From: Pseudoalteromonas sp. XMcav2-N
GTDB lineage: Bacteria; Pseudomonadota; Gammaproteobacteria; Enterobacterales; Alteromonadaceae
DNA length: 64,000 nt
Direction: 5' to 3'
NCBI RefSeq assembly: GCF_024124545.1
Contig: NZ_JAMXSF010000002.1
Span: 186,001 to 250,000 of the forward strand
Below the pieces are notes generated by a model, which saw only the letters and a program-made list of their open reading frames with translations, was not told the origin of the DNA and searched no databases. Both the position numbers and the translations under genes were made by a program. The stretch's first letter is position 1, and each line of letters begins with the position of its first letter. Shown here one piece after another: positions 35,841 through 43,932 of this stretch.

Positions 35841-35972
35841 ATATATCATATAGATACAAAAAGCAGCTCTCAACCGGAGCGCACAGTTCAGAGCAAATAA
35901 TTACCAAGTTGCTTAAAAAAACCGCCCATCAGAGCGATTTCCAGCGCAGCGCCAGCCAAATAAAACCCTTAC

Positions 35973-36431
35973 TTGGTAAAAATGCTAATCTCTGCACACT
36001 GCCTGAACCCATCACTTGGTAAAATCATGATCTCATCCTTCTGAGTTCCTATTTTAGTTGGTAAAAATACGATCTGAGGAAAACTGAGTTGGTAAACTAA
36101 TGATCTCTGGTGCGTTCCTACTGCAGCATAAGTTAGTAAAAATATGATCTCAGGCTGGCAGCACCATGTTTTATCACTCATTTATAAACCACACACCACC
36201 AGTAAAAGCAGATAACAGCCAATTTCTTAACCAGAATCAGCCACGGAACTTCATGAGTTGGTAAATTCGTGATCTGAGTCCAATTCAGTTAGTTATTTAC
36301 TGATCTGAATACTGACCAAGTTAGTTAAATCTTGATCTACATGGAATCATAAGTTAGTAAAATTGTGATCTATTGACTGCCAAGCAGGGCTTTACACCCC
36401 TTCACATATTGAGTTAGTAAAAACCCGATCT
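35973..36431 (+). repeat. array of ten 18-bp motif copies, TTRGTAAAANNNTGATCY
   Basis: This lies in a 710-bp gene-free stretch (35799-36509). Ten same-strand copies start at 35973, 36016, 36058, 36089, 36133, 36258, 36289, 36321, 36354 and 36414. Most are preceded by AG and all but the first contain GATC, a Dam site. Steps between starts are 43, 42, 31, 44, 125, 31, 32, 33 and 60 bp, mostly close to whole turns of 10.5 bp, so a protein would see the copies on one face of the helix. Sequence between copies is unrelated. The first copy is the weakest (TAATCT instead of TGATCT, one base longer). It ends 78 bp before an SDR gene. No rep, cas or transposase gene is nearby. Confidence 0.9.
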
Positions 36432-36509
36432 ACATTGACAGATCCAATCCGTTCTACGATCCGTTTAATATCCTCATATAATAAAACGAACGGTTAAAAT
36501 GGAGTACAG

Positions 36510-37217
36510 GTGAAAGTCTTAATTGTCGGCGGTTCAGGTGGAATAGGGCAGGCTCTGGTTAAACGTTTTGCCAATATGCAGCCCGATACTCAGGTATATG
36601 CGACATATAGAACCACACAGCCAACGATCACGTTAAACAATGTGAAGTGGATTAAGGTCGATGCGAGTCAGGAATGCGATGTCTGCGACTTAGCAGAGCA
36701 GGTTCAGCAGGTAGATATACTCATCAATGCCACGGGGCTGCTGCATACTCCCGACAAACTGCCAGAGAAGTCCGTACAGGAATTCGACCCCGGCTTTTTT
36801 AATGAAAACCTGCTGGCAAACACAGTGCCGACCTTACTGTTGGCCAAACACTTTGCCAAAGCGCTCAAGGCAAAACACCCGACTTATTTTGTCGCACTGT
36901 CAGCCCGTATTGGCAGCATTTCCGACAACCGATTGGGTGGCTGGATCAGCTATCGCAGTACCAAAGCCGCCCTGAACATGGCACTAAAAACCATCAGTAT
37001 AGAATGGCGTTATAAACTGCCAAATTGCTGTGTATTATCATTCCATCCGGGTACAACTGATACCGCCTTGTCAGTCCCTTTTCAAAAAAATGTGCCCGCA
37101 GGCAAGCTGTTTACTGCTGATTTCGTGGCAAAAAGTTTGATTGACCTGATACACAGTAAGCAGGCATCAGACAGTGGTGGGTTTTACAGCTATGATGGTT
37201 CGGCGATTACCTGGTAA
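36510..37217 (+). CDS. SDR-family oxidoreductase (C-factor-like)
   Basis: This 235-residue short-chain dehydrogenase has VLIVGGSGGIGQALV, INATG in place of NNAG, the catalytic Ser in VALSARIGS and YRSTKAAL, and ends SGGFYSYDGSAITW. The C-factor/CsgA-like subgroup is the nearest group I recognise. The start is GTG at 36510 with GGAG 6 nt upstream. It lies immediately downstream of the 18-bp motif array, so it is the gene most likely to be controlled by it if the array is an operator. The cell role is unknown. Confidence 0.87.
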   Translation: MKVLIVGGSGGIGQALVKRFANMQPDTQVYATYRTTQPTITLNNVKWIKVDASQECDVCDLAEQVQQVDILINATGLLHTPDKLPEKSVQEFDPGFFNENLLANTVPTLLLAKHFAKALKAKHPTYFVALSARIGSISDNRLGGWISYRSTKAALNMALKTISIEWRYKLPNCCVLSFHPGTTDTALSVPFQKNVPAGKLFTADFVAKSLIDLIHSKQASDSGGFYSYDGSAITW

Positions 37218-37224
37218 CCTGCCA

Positions 37225-37515
37225 TCAGAGTGTAAACGGTCCGTACATCTGCACGTGCCCGTTCAGACCGTTATGCACACTAATATAACGAGTCCGGGGC
37301 CCTATCTTATACAAATAATACCCCCTGCTATCAGAGGCCGCTTTATTAGCCACAACACATACCTGATCGGGCCGAACCTTATACGTTCTGTTCGTTTTGG
37401 CCTCTTCAAAATCGGCGCTAAGGATCTGCTCATAGACAAACCGTTTGTCTGCAGCAGAACAGTCAACCATACCCTCAAAGGAGGCCAGTAATCCCATAAA
37501 TAGCAAAAATCTCAT
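37225..37515 (-). CDS. small exported protein of unknown function
   Basis: This 96-residue protein has a short hydrophobic signal-like N-terminus (MRFLLFMGLLASF) and two cysteines in the mature part (DCSAAD, QVCVVANK). It matches no family I know. The ATG at 37515 is used; a TTG at 37527 adds four residues. It is convergent to the SDR gene (7-bp gap). Codon use looks normal, but with no known family the call stays tentative. Confidence 0.5.
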   Translation of the reverse strand: MRFLLFMGLLASFEGMVDCSAADKRFVYEQILSADFEEAKTNRTYKVRPDQVCVVANKAASDSRGYYLYKIGPRTRYISVHNGLNGHVQMYGPFTL

Positions 37516-37566
37516 GTTTAGTCGCAAATCGCATGCTTATTGGTCAAAAGATCCATAGAATTAAAT

Positions 37567-37585
37567 GAAAACTATTATCATTAGA
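37567..37585 (-). promoter_or_regulatory. candidate Fur box directly upstream of the RND adaptor gene
   Basis: On the minus strand TCTAATGATAATAGTTTTC matches 14 of 19 bases of the Fur consensus with the AATGATAAT half intact. It ends 7 bp before the adaptor start codon, overlapping its ribosome site region. Confidence 0.6.
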
Positions 37586-37592
37586 GGCTTAT

Positions 37593-38684
37593 ATGCATAT
37601 TTCCGCACGCGTAACCGCAAGCGTCATGCTAATCACCACAATGTTGCTTTACTCACACGCGGGATTAGCGCAAACCACACAGGTTGAGGTTTACACACCC
37701 AGTGCCACAAAGCAACCCAGGGTAATGACCCTTAGCGGCTCAGTCGAAGCCAGACATAACGCACAACTGGCCAGTCAGGAATCTGGATTAGTGGAAGCTT
37801 TGCTTGTTGATGCGGGAGACACCGTCAGCAAAGGCGATCCATTGCTAAAGCTGGATGCCACACTGGCAGAATTAAATCTGGCACAAGCCAGGGCCGGTGC
37901 GCAGGCTGCCGAGGTTTCGGTCAATGAGGCACAGCGTCTGCTTGATGAAGTTGCAGCCCTATCAAAAAAGCAAAGTGTGGCACAAACGCTGATTGGCGAG
38001 CGCACCGCAGCACTGGCCAACGCGAAGGCTGAACAGGTAAAACAACAAGCACTGGTTGCCCTGGCACAGGAAAGACTGCACCGTCATACGCTGTATGCCC
38101 CCTTTACAGGTGTAATTGGGCAACGTTCTGTGGATATGGGCGAATGGGTCACACCGGGCAACCAGCTCTTTACTCTGGTCGCAGAATCAGACTTGCGCAT
38201 TGTGGTCAATGTCCCGCAGGAGTACTTTCCTCTGTTACGTTCAACCGCCAGACTGCCGGTTATGGTGACGCCTGATATCAACGCAGCTAAGCCCATCAAA
38301 GCTGAGATCAGCCGCATCGTTGCCGTCACAGATCCATCCAGCCGGACCTTTACGGCACACATAGATTTGACCGATACCATGATGGTCCATGCTCAGTTTA
38401 CGCCAGGCATGTCGGCCCAGGCGGATCTGCTCCTGAGTGCACAAGACAGTGCCGTATGGATCCCCAAAAAGGCGGTTAAGCAGCACCCGGATGGCGGCAG
38501 CAGCGTGTTTATTGCCGACAACAACACAGCCAAACGAAAAATGGTGACCATCACGGCTTCACGACCAGACTATGTTGCGGTAACAGGCCTGACTGGTAAT
38601 GAGTCGGTGATCACCACTGGTATCGAGCTGTTAAAAGAAGGCACACAACTGCAAATCAGCGCCAGGGCAGGGAATCTACAATGA
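37593..38684 (+). CDS. RND efflux periplasmic adaptor (HlyD/MFP family)
   Basis: This 363-residue membrane-fusion protein has a signal peptide (MLITTMLLYSHAGLA), a lipoyl half-motif (SGLVEALLVDAGDTVSKGDPLLKLD), a hairpin of alpha-helices rich in AQARAGAQAAEVSVNEAQRLLDEV, a second lipoyl half (APFTGVIGQRSVDMGEWV) and a beta-barrel domain. It links the inner-membrane RND pump to an outer-membrane channel, which is not encoded here. The stop overlaps the pump start (ATGA). A Fur-like site sits just before the gene. Confidence 0.93.
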   Translation: MHISARVTASVMLITTMLLYSHAGLAQTTQVEVYTPSATKQPRVMTLSGSVEARHNAQLASQESGLVEALLVDAGDTVSKGDPLLKLDATLAELNLAQARAGAQAAEVSVNEAQRLLDEVAALSKKQSVAQTLIGERTAALANAKAEQVKQQALVALAQERLHRHTLYAPFTGVIGQRSVDMGEWVTPGNQLFTLVAESDLRIVVNVPQEYFPLLRSTARLPVMVTPDINAAKPIKAEISRIVAVTDPSSRTFTAHIDLTDTMMVHAQFTPGMSAQADLLLSAQDSAVWIPKKAVKQHPDGGSSVFIADNNTAKRKMVTITASRPDYVAVTGLTGNESVITTGIELLKEGTQLQISARAGNLQ

Positions 38685-41600
38685 TTGAATCAGCGGTAAA
38701 ACGCGGCACCCTAGTGGCCGTGGTGGTGCTGATCACCACCATTTTAGGCCTGGTATCAGCTTTGAACATTCCTGTACAAATGATCCCAGACCTGGAAGTA
38801 AGAACCATTACAGTACAAACGGGCTGGCCCGGCGCAACCCCGCAAGATGTGGAAAAAGAGATCCTGATAGAACAGGAGCGCTATCTGCGCAGCTTACCGA
38901 ATCTGCAACGCATGATCTCATTTGCCGAGATGGGTGAAGCCACCATAGAGCTGGAATTCCCTTTTGGCGTTGAGGTCAACGATGCCCTGATCCGAGTAAA
39001 CAATGCACTCAGCCAGGTGCCCGCGTATCCCGAAAATGTCGACCAGCCACGGCTGTTTTCCAGCTCCTTTTCCAGCAACGCCTTTATGTTCTTCCTGCTT
39101 AAACCGCAAGCCGGCAATCCATTACAGCTGGACATGGATCTGCTGCGGGATTACGCCGAAGATTACATTCGCCCACGTATGGAAAGCGTCACAGGCGTCT
39201 CAGAAGTTCGTATTGGCGGAGGTGCACAACGACAAATCCAGATCAAGGTCGATGCAGCACGTCTGGCTCAGCGTGGTATCAGCCTGAGTGATGTCAGAAC
39301 CGTGATCCGCGACCGTAACCGCGATACCTCTGGCGGTGATATCGAAAGTGGCGAAAGCCGTTACCTGTTGCGTGTGATTGGCCGCTTTGAGCAACTTCAT
39401 GAGCTGGAAAACCTGATCATCAAACGAGATGGCAATGCCAATGTACTGCTCAAAGATGTTGCCAGCGTCACTCTGGATCACTTCGAAACCCGCGGTGTGA
39501 GTTATTCAAACGGAGAGCGTACTTTACGTCTGTCGGTGCGACGCGAAAGCGGCTCCAATGTACTTGATATCAAAGAACAGATGCTGCCAGTGGTTGAGGA
39601 AATTAACCAACAGTTGCTCGTGCAAAATGGCCTGGAATTGAAATTACTGAGCGACGATGTCCGCTATGTAAAAAGCTCACTGGAGAACGTCTGGACCAAT
39701 CTGGCGTTAGGCGCACTGCTGGCCACTCTGGTGATGTACTTCTTCCTGCGTTCCGGGCGCGCGACACTGGTTGGTGTGATGGGGATCCCATTATGTACCA
39801 TCGCTGCCTTTTTTGCCCTGATGAGTTTTGGCCGCACCATCAATGTTATCTCTCTGGCCGGGGTCGCGTTTGCTATCGGCATGACAGTGGACAACACCAT
39901 AGTGGTGTTAGAATCTATCGTTCAGGCTAAACGTGAAGGGATCAGCCGACGCTTAGCTGCCATCAATGGTGTGAAGGAAGTCTGGCCTGCAGTACTGGCA
40001 TCAACCGCCACCACGGTATTAGTTTTCGCACCGATTTTATTCGTGCAACAGGAAGCTGGCCAACTCTACTCAGACATTGCGATTGCCATTTCTGGCGCCA
40101 TCATTGCCTCCATGCTTGTGGCCATTTTTGTCGTACCCGTTGCACTGGCAAACTTTGGTAAGCAGCAAGATCTGGAAGAAAAACGTCAGGTTGAACTAGG
40201 TGCCTACTGGCTGAAGTTATCACAGCTATTTACCCGCACAACCACCCAGGCACGTATTGCCAGCGCTGCGTTTATCGTGGTTATTATGGGTCTGGCCGCA
40301 ACCTTGATGCCCGCTGCCGAATATTTGCCTGAAGGTGAAGAACCTAAGGCGTTCTCAATGATGATTGCCCCTCCGAACTACAACCTGACCGAAATGGAAA
40401 AAATAGGTACGGAACTGCGCGCCTATTTTGATGGCTTTGTGCAAACAGACAACGCTGATTTTCTGGCAGGGAAGACTGATATGCCGCCACTGGAGTACTA
40501 CTCCATGTCAGTGTCAGTTGGGCGGATCTGGTTCTTAAGTGCCCCCGTTGAGCCAGAGCATATTAATCAGATGATGAATGCCATTACAGATAAATTCAGA
40601 AGTTACGAGGGAATGCGTGCGTTCTCTGCTCGGGGTTCGATTATTTCCAGTAATGATGGCGGTACGCGCGCCGTGGCGGTCGATATTGCCGGTGCAAACA
40701 TCACGGACCTCTATAGTGCAGCAGAAGCTGTCTATGCCGAGGCGGATAAACTGTTTGATAAGCCGCAGATCAACTCCGACCCCAGATCACTGACACTCGA
40801 CCAGCCACTCATCGAAATCCAGCCTCGCTGGGCACGACTGGCAGAACTGGGACTGGATAATAGAGACTTTGGGTATGCCGTGGCTGCGATGAGTGATGGT
40901 GCTTATGTAGATGAGTTCATCCTAAATGATGATAAAGTCGACATGTTCCTGTTCAGTGGCTCAGGCAATCGCCAGACCATAGAGCAGCTCTCCACAACAC
41001 CTATCATCACCCCCAACGGACAGGTGCTACCGCTCAATGCGCTGGCCGATCTGGTTGAAAGTAAGAACAGTAATTCCGTGCGTCGTGTTGATGGTAACCG
41101 GACCGTCACCGTGTATATTATCCCGCCAAGAGACGTTGCGCTGGAAACGGCTGAACAAATAGTCCGTCAGCAGCTGTTACCTAACCTCTGGCAACAGGGC
41201 AAGATTGCTCAGGGTATTAAGGTCAACATCAGTGGTGCAGCAGATCAGTTAGAGGCCACCAAAGCATCTCTGTCTGGTAACTTCGTCATAGCACTGGTAC
41301 TGAGTTACCTGCTGTTGGTGGCCATTTTTACCCACTGGCGCTATCCGTTGTTTATACTGGCGACCGTTCCTTTAGGTATGGCCGGTGGCCTGTTAGGGCT
41401 GGTGACCGTTAACGGCATTAACAGCACCTTGTCGGCCATTGGGCTCAGTGCCTTCCATCAGCCATTTGATATGATCACTATGCTGGGCTTTTTGATCTTA
41501 CTGGGCACTGTGGTGAATAACCCCATCCTGATTGTCGACCAAACTCGTCGTTATGTGATGGAGCAGGGAATGAAGGTTAAAGAAGCGGTCCAGCAGGCCG

Positions 41601-41824
41601 TGGCAAAACGCCTTAGACCAATACTGATGTCAACGACCACCACCATTTTCGGCCTGGCACCTCTGGTACTGATCCCAGGAGAAGGAACCGAGTTGTATCG
41701 CGGTGTGGGAATTATCGTACTCAGTGGTATTTTAGTTTCAACGCTGCTCAGCCTGACCTTTTTACCGGCACTGCTGGTTGCCGTTATTAAGGACGAAAAG
41801 CTTAAGGACGAAAAACCGGCTTAA
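38681..41824 (+). CDS. RND-family efflux permease (HAE1-like)
   Basis: This 1047-residue inner-membrane pump has the twelve-helix AcrB layout with large periplasmic loops, and porter motifs such as PGATPQDVEKEILIEQE and GVSEVRIGGGAQRQIQIKVD. TM4 carries GMTVDNTIVVLE: a single Asp404 followed by Asn405, where AcrB has two Asp. TM10 has TVVNNPILIVDQ, lacking the Lys used by AcrB in proton relay. So proton coupling must differ from AcrB; some RND subfamilies show such substitutions. Substrate is unknown; the Fur-like site upstream raises the possibility of siderophore or iron-linked export. Confidence 0.93.
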   Translation: MIESAVKRGTLVAVVVLITTILGLVSALNIPVQMIPDLEVRTITVQTGWPGATPQDVEKEILIEQERYLRSLPNLQRMISFAEMGEATIELEFPFGVEVNDALIRVNNALSQVPAYPENVDQPRLFSSSFSSNAFMFFLLKPQAGNPLQLDMDLLRDYAEDYIRPRMESVTGVSEVRIGGGAQRQIQIKVDAARLAQRGISLSDVRTVIRDRNRDTSGGDIESGESRYLLRVIGRFEQLHELENLIIKRDGNANVLLKDVASVTLDHFETRGVSYSNGERTLRLSVRRESGSNVLDIKEQMLPVVEEINQQLLVQNGLELKLLSDDVRYVKSSLENVWTNLALGALLATLVMYFFLRSGRATLVGVMGIPLCTIAAFFALMSFGRTINVISLAGVAFAIGMTVDNTIVVLESIVQAKREGISRRLAAINGVKEVWPAVLASTATTVLVFAPILFVQQEAGQLYSDIAIAISGAIIASMLVAIFVVPVALANFGKQQDLEEKRQVELGAYWLKLSQLFTRTTTQARIASAAFIVVIMGLAATLMPAAEYLPEGEEPKAFSMMIAPPNYNLTEMEKIGTELRAYFDGFVQTDNADFLAGKTDMPPLEYYSMSVSVGRIWFLSAPVEPEHINQMMNAITDKFRSYEGMRAFSARGSIISSNDGGTRAVAVDIAGANITDLYSAAEAVYAEADKLFDKPQINSDPRSLTLDQPLIEIQPRWARLAELGLDNRDFGYAVAAMSDGAYVDEFILNDDKVDMFLFSGSGNRQTIEQLSTTPIITPNGQVLPLNALADLVESKNSNSVRRVDGNRTVTVYIIPPRDVALETAEQIVRQQLLPNLWQQGKIAQGIKVNISGAADQLEATKASLSGNFVIALVLSYLLLVAIFTHWRYPLFILATVPLGMAGGLLGLVTVNGINSTLSAIGLSAFHQPFDMITMLGFLILLGTVVNNPILIVDQTRRYVMEQGMKVKEAVQQAVAKRLRPILMSTTTTIFGLAPLVLIPGEGTELYRGVGIIVLSGILVSTLLSLTFLPALLVAVIKDEKLKDEKPA

Positions 41825-41865
41825 AAAGCAACCCAGCCCGGAGAATAATGCTTGGGGCTGGGTTG
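41825..41865 (-). terminator. terminator between the RND operon and the DsbB-like gene
   Basis: An 11-bp inverted repeat CAACCCAGCCC/GGGCTGGGTTG with a 15-nt loop. On the minus strand it is followed by GCTTTTTAA, making a good terminator for the DsbB-like gene; on the plus strand there is no T-run. Confidence 0.7.
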
Positions 41866-41894
41866 TCAGGTTTGCGTCTGGCCTGACTGGCCAC

Positions 41895-42284
41895 TTATTT
41901 TTTCTGTGTGGTGGCCAACCAGACCAAGCCTATGATTGCCGTCATTGCCAATCCCGAAAGCAAGAAGGGATCAATAATCAGGGTATCGTTAAATTCAAAC
42001 TTACCAGCTGAAATCTTTTTCCAGCCCATAAAGTGTTGATTCGCAGCAACAACCGCGCCAAAGAAACCAAATACCAGTGCGGCATATTTACCTACCCAAT
42101 GACGTGCAGCCCCTGTAAACAAAATAATACCAAGCAAACCAATGACTGTGCGTTGAACACGGCAATAAGGACATACATATACGGCCCCCATTAACTCAAC
42201 CGTCCAGGCAAGAACGGATATTCCAATGGCAGCGAGACCCAGCCACTTCGCATAGCGGGTATAGGTTTCCAACTCAAATAACAT
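41895..42284 (-). CDS. DsbB-like membrane protein with one Cys pair
   Basis: This 129-residue protein has four transmembrane helices and a periplasmic CPYCRVQR (Cys38-x2-Cys41, Gln44-Arg45), close to the CxxC...R site of DsbB, which passes electrons from DsbA to quinones. E. coli DsbB is 176 residues and has a second Cys pair in its other periplasmic loop; here that loop (ANQHFMGWKKISAGKF) has no Cys. It is therefore a reduced DsbB-like protein, and its partner and mechanism are uncertain. Confidence 0.7.
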   Translation of the reverse strand: MLFELETYTRYAKWLGLAAIGISVLAWTVELMGAVYVCPYCRVQRTVIGLLGIILFTGAARHWVGKYAALVFGFFGAVVAANQHFMGWKKISAGKFEFNDTLIIDPFLLSGLAMTAIIGLVWLATTQKK

Positions 42285-42465
42285 ATATTTACCTTTCTAA
42301 ATCAAAAAGCTAAGCACACCGCAGTCTGAACTGGCTAGCGCTCGTACTCCACAATCTGGATATACTATCACATATTCACAATAAGAATAAGTAAGATTAT
42401 TAAGCTATAAGAAGGGCAATGATAATCGATAGCTTAAGTGGCCTGAGCGGCCACATTAAGATGAC

Positions 42466-43065
42466 TTATCGCTGATGGGCTCGCCCGGTGAGCAAGGCAA
42501 CCATTAACACCAGCGCCAGTACATCAATTTGAAGTGCGTTCAAAGAAAATACGTCAGAGTTACCAGTCAAGCGGACTGTGGAAGAAAATAAAATACCAAA
42601 AGAAAGTTCAAACTCCTTTAGCCAGGTAAAACCGATTTGGATCCCACCGAGCCCCGTATACTTGTAGTTCAGTATTCCAAAAGAAAAACTGACAACCTGT
42701 AACCCCTGATTCAGTATCGATAACCAGTACCACTTTACCTGTTCACTAATTGCGGTATAACCCGCTGCAGCGCTGAGCACAATAAACGGCACACTGATGA
42801 GTGACTGCCAAGATGTAAGGGGTCCGAATATCAGCCCAACTGTCATCACAAACGCAGCAAGCAGCTGTATATAGCCTATGACCTTCACACGCGTTTCTGC
42901 ACTGTGCAGTGTTTTCTCCGTCCGTTGCCGGGGTCGTTCAGCTTCCTCCTGGCGCGCATCTATCGCAGCAATCAGAGCTGGGTAATTCTCTGAATCGGGG
43001 GGTATTTGTTGCAGCGCTTCGTGAAGTTCAGCCTGAGTATACTGAGAGTAATCAACTTTTATCAT
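42466..43065 (-). CDS. membrane protein with N-terminal soluble region, unknown function
   Basis: This 199-residue protein has a charged N-terminal segment (SQYTQAELHEALQQIPPDSENYPALIAAIDARQEEAERPRQR) that looks like a short helical domain, and then four to five transmembrane helices (GYIQLLAAFVMTVGLIFG and others). I recognise no family. The ATG at 43065 is used; TTG at 43080 would add five residues. Confidence 0.6.
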   Translation of the reverse strand: MIKVDYSQYTQAELHEALQQIPPDSENYPALIAAIDARQEEAERPRQRTEKTLHSAETRVKVIGYIQLLAAFVMTVGLIFGPLTSWQSLISVPFIVLSAAAGYTAISEQVKWYWLSILNQGLQVVSFSFGILNYKYTGLGGIQIGFTWLKEFELSFGILFSSTVRLTGNSDVFSLNALQIDVLALVLMVALLTGRAHQR

Positions 43066-43184
43066 TATTATGTAACCCAAATAGAAATAACATCAGATGG
43101 TTGCGCGAGTGTACTCTATTTACCCAAGTTCAGCAGTAAGTATCGTTTTGGCCATTCGACGTGATACTGACGACTCCGCCATAA

Positions 43185-43607
43185 TTAGCCGCATCTGGCA
43201 GACATAGGGTGCCCGTCAGCATATTGGATCAGATCCCATAAATTCCCATACAGGTCCTCAAAAACAGCTACCGTGCCATAGTCCTGCACAGCGGGCTCTC
43301 GAACAAAATGAATACCCCCGGCTTGCATCGCTTCATAGTCGCGCCAAAAGTTGTCAGTGCTTAAAAACAAAAACACGCGGCCGCCTGCCTGATCACCAAC
43401 AAAGCGTTTTTGTTCAGGTTTAGAGGCTTTCGCCAGCAATAAAGCAACACCATGAGAATTAGGGGGGGCAACCACCACCCAACGTTTATCTTGCTCCGCC
43501 TGATAGCTATCCTCTATAAGCTCAAACTTGAGTTTACCGACATAAAAGTTGAGCGCTTCGTCGTAGTCGTTGACCACCAGTGCGATGTGCGCAATATTCT
43601 GTTTCAT
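43185..43607 (-). CDS. VOC-family (glyoxalase/bleomycin resistance) protein
   Basis: This 140-residue protein has two betaalphabetabetabeta modules: IAHIALVVNDYDEALNFYVGKLKFEL with a His metal ligand and LIEDSYQA, then IHFVREPAVQDYGTVAVFEDLYGNLWDLIQY with a metal Glu. This is the VOC superfamily. Members are glyoxalases, dioxygenases and drug-binding proteins; the substrate is unknown. AAGGGTCAC precedes the ATG. Confidence 0.88.
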   Translation of the reverse strand: MKQNIAHIALVVNDYDEALNFYVGKLKFELIEDSYQAEQDKRWVVVAPPNSHGVALLLAKASKPEQKRFVGDQAGGRVFLFLSTDNFWRDYEAMQAGGIHFVREPAVQDYGTVAVFEDLYGNLWDLIQYADGHPMSARCG

Positions 43608-43932
43608 AGTGACCCTTGAGTTTAATTGTGCGGCTGGAATTTCTTGGTCATACCCTAGCTCTTCGGTGCAACCAGTCGATACCCCAATTTTTCGTAAAAC
43701 ACCGGCTCATCAGCAATCATAGAGACATAAGAGCCGGGCAACGAAAATAAATCTTACAATATCACAATAAGTCATATTGAACGCGCTCTGGCGCCTTCTT
43801 AAGCGGCGTCAACCCCCTTTACATTGCATAGTCCAGCATATTTAACGTTGCGCGGTATCTGCTAAATAGGCACACTATGACGTTGGATATAACACTAATA
43901 ATAAACACTTTTTCTGCTCAAGGATCCTGATA
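43608..43932. other. 325-bp intergenic region, nothing specific recognised
   Basis: This gap lies between divergent VOC and amidohydrolase genes. It must hold both promoters; I see no palindromic operator, hairpin or small gene that I can support. Confidence 0.5.

Noticed and set aside
35973..36431. CRISPR array
   Set aside because: The repeats are only 18 bp and variable, gaps between them range from about 13 to 107 bp, there is no leader, and no cas genes are present.
35973..36431. Iteron replication origin
   Set aside because: Phased repeats with GATC fit an iteron origin, but no rep or par gene is nearby and the motif recurs inside ordinary genes elsewhere. I keep it only as an alternative.
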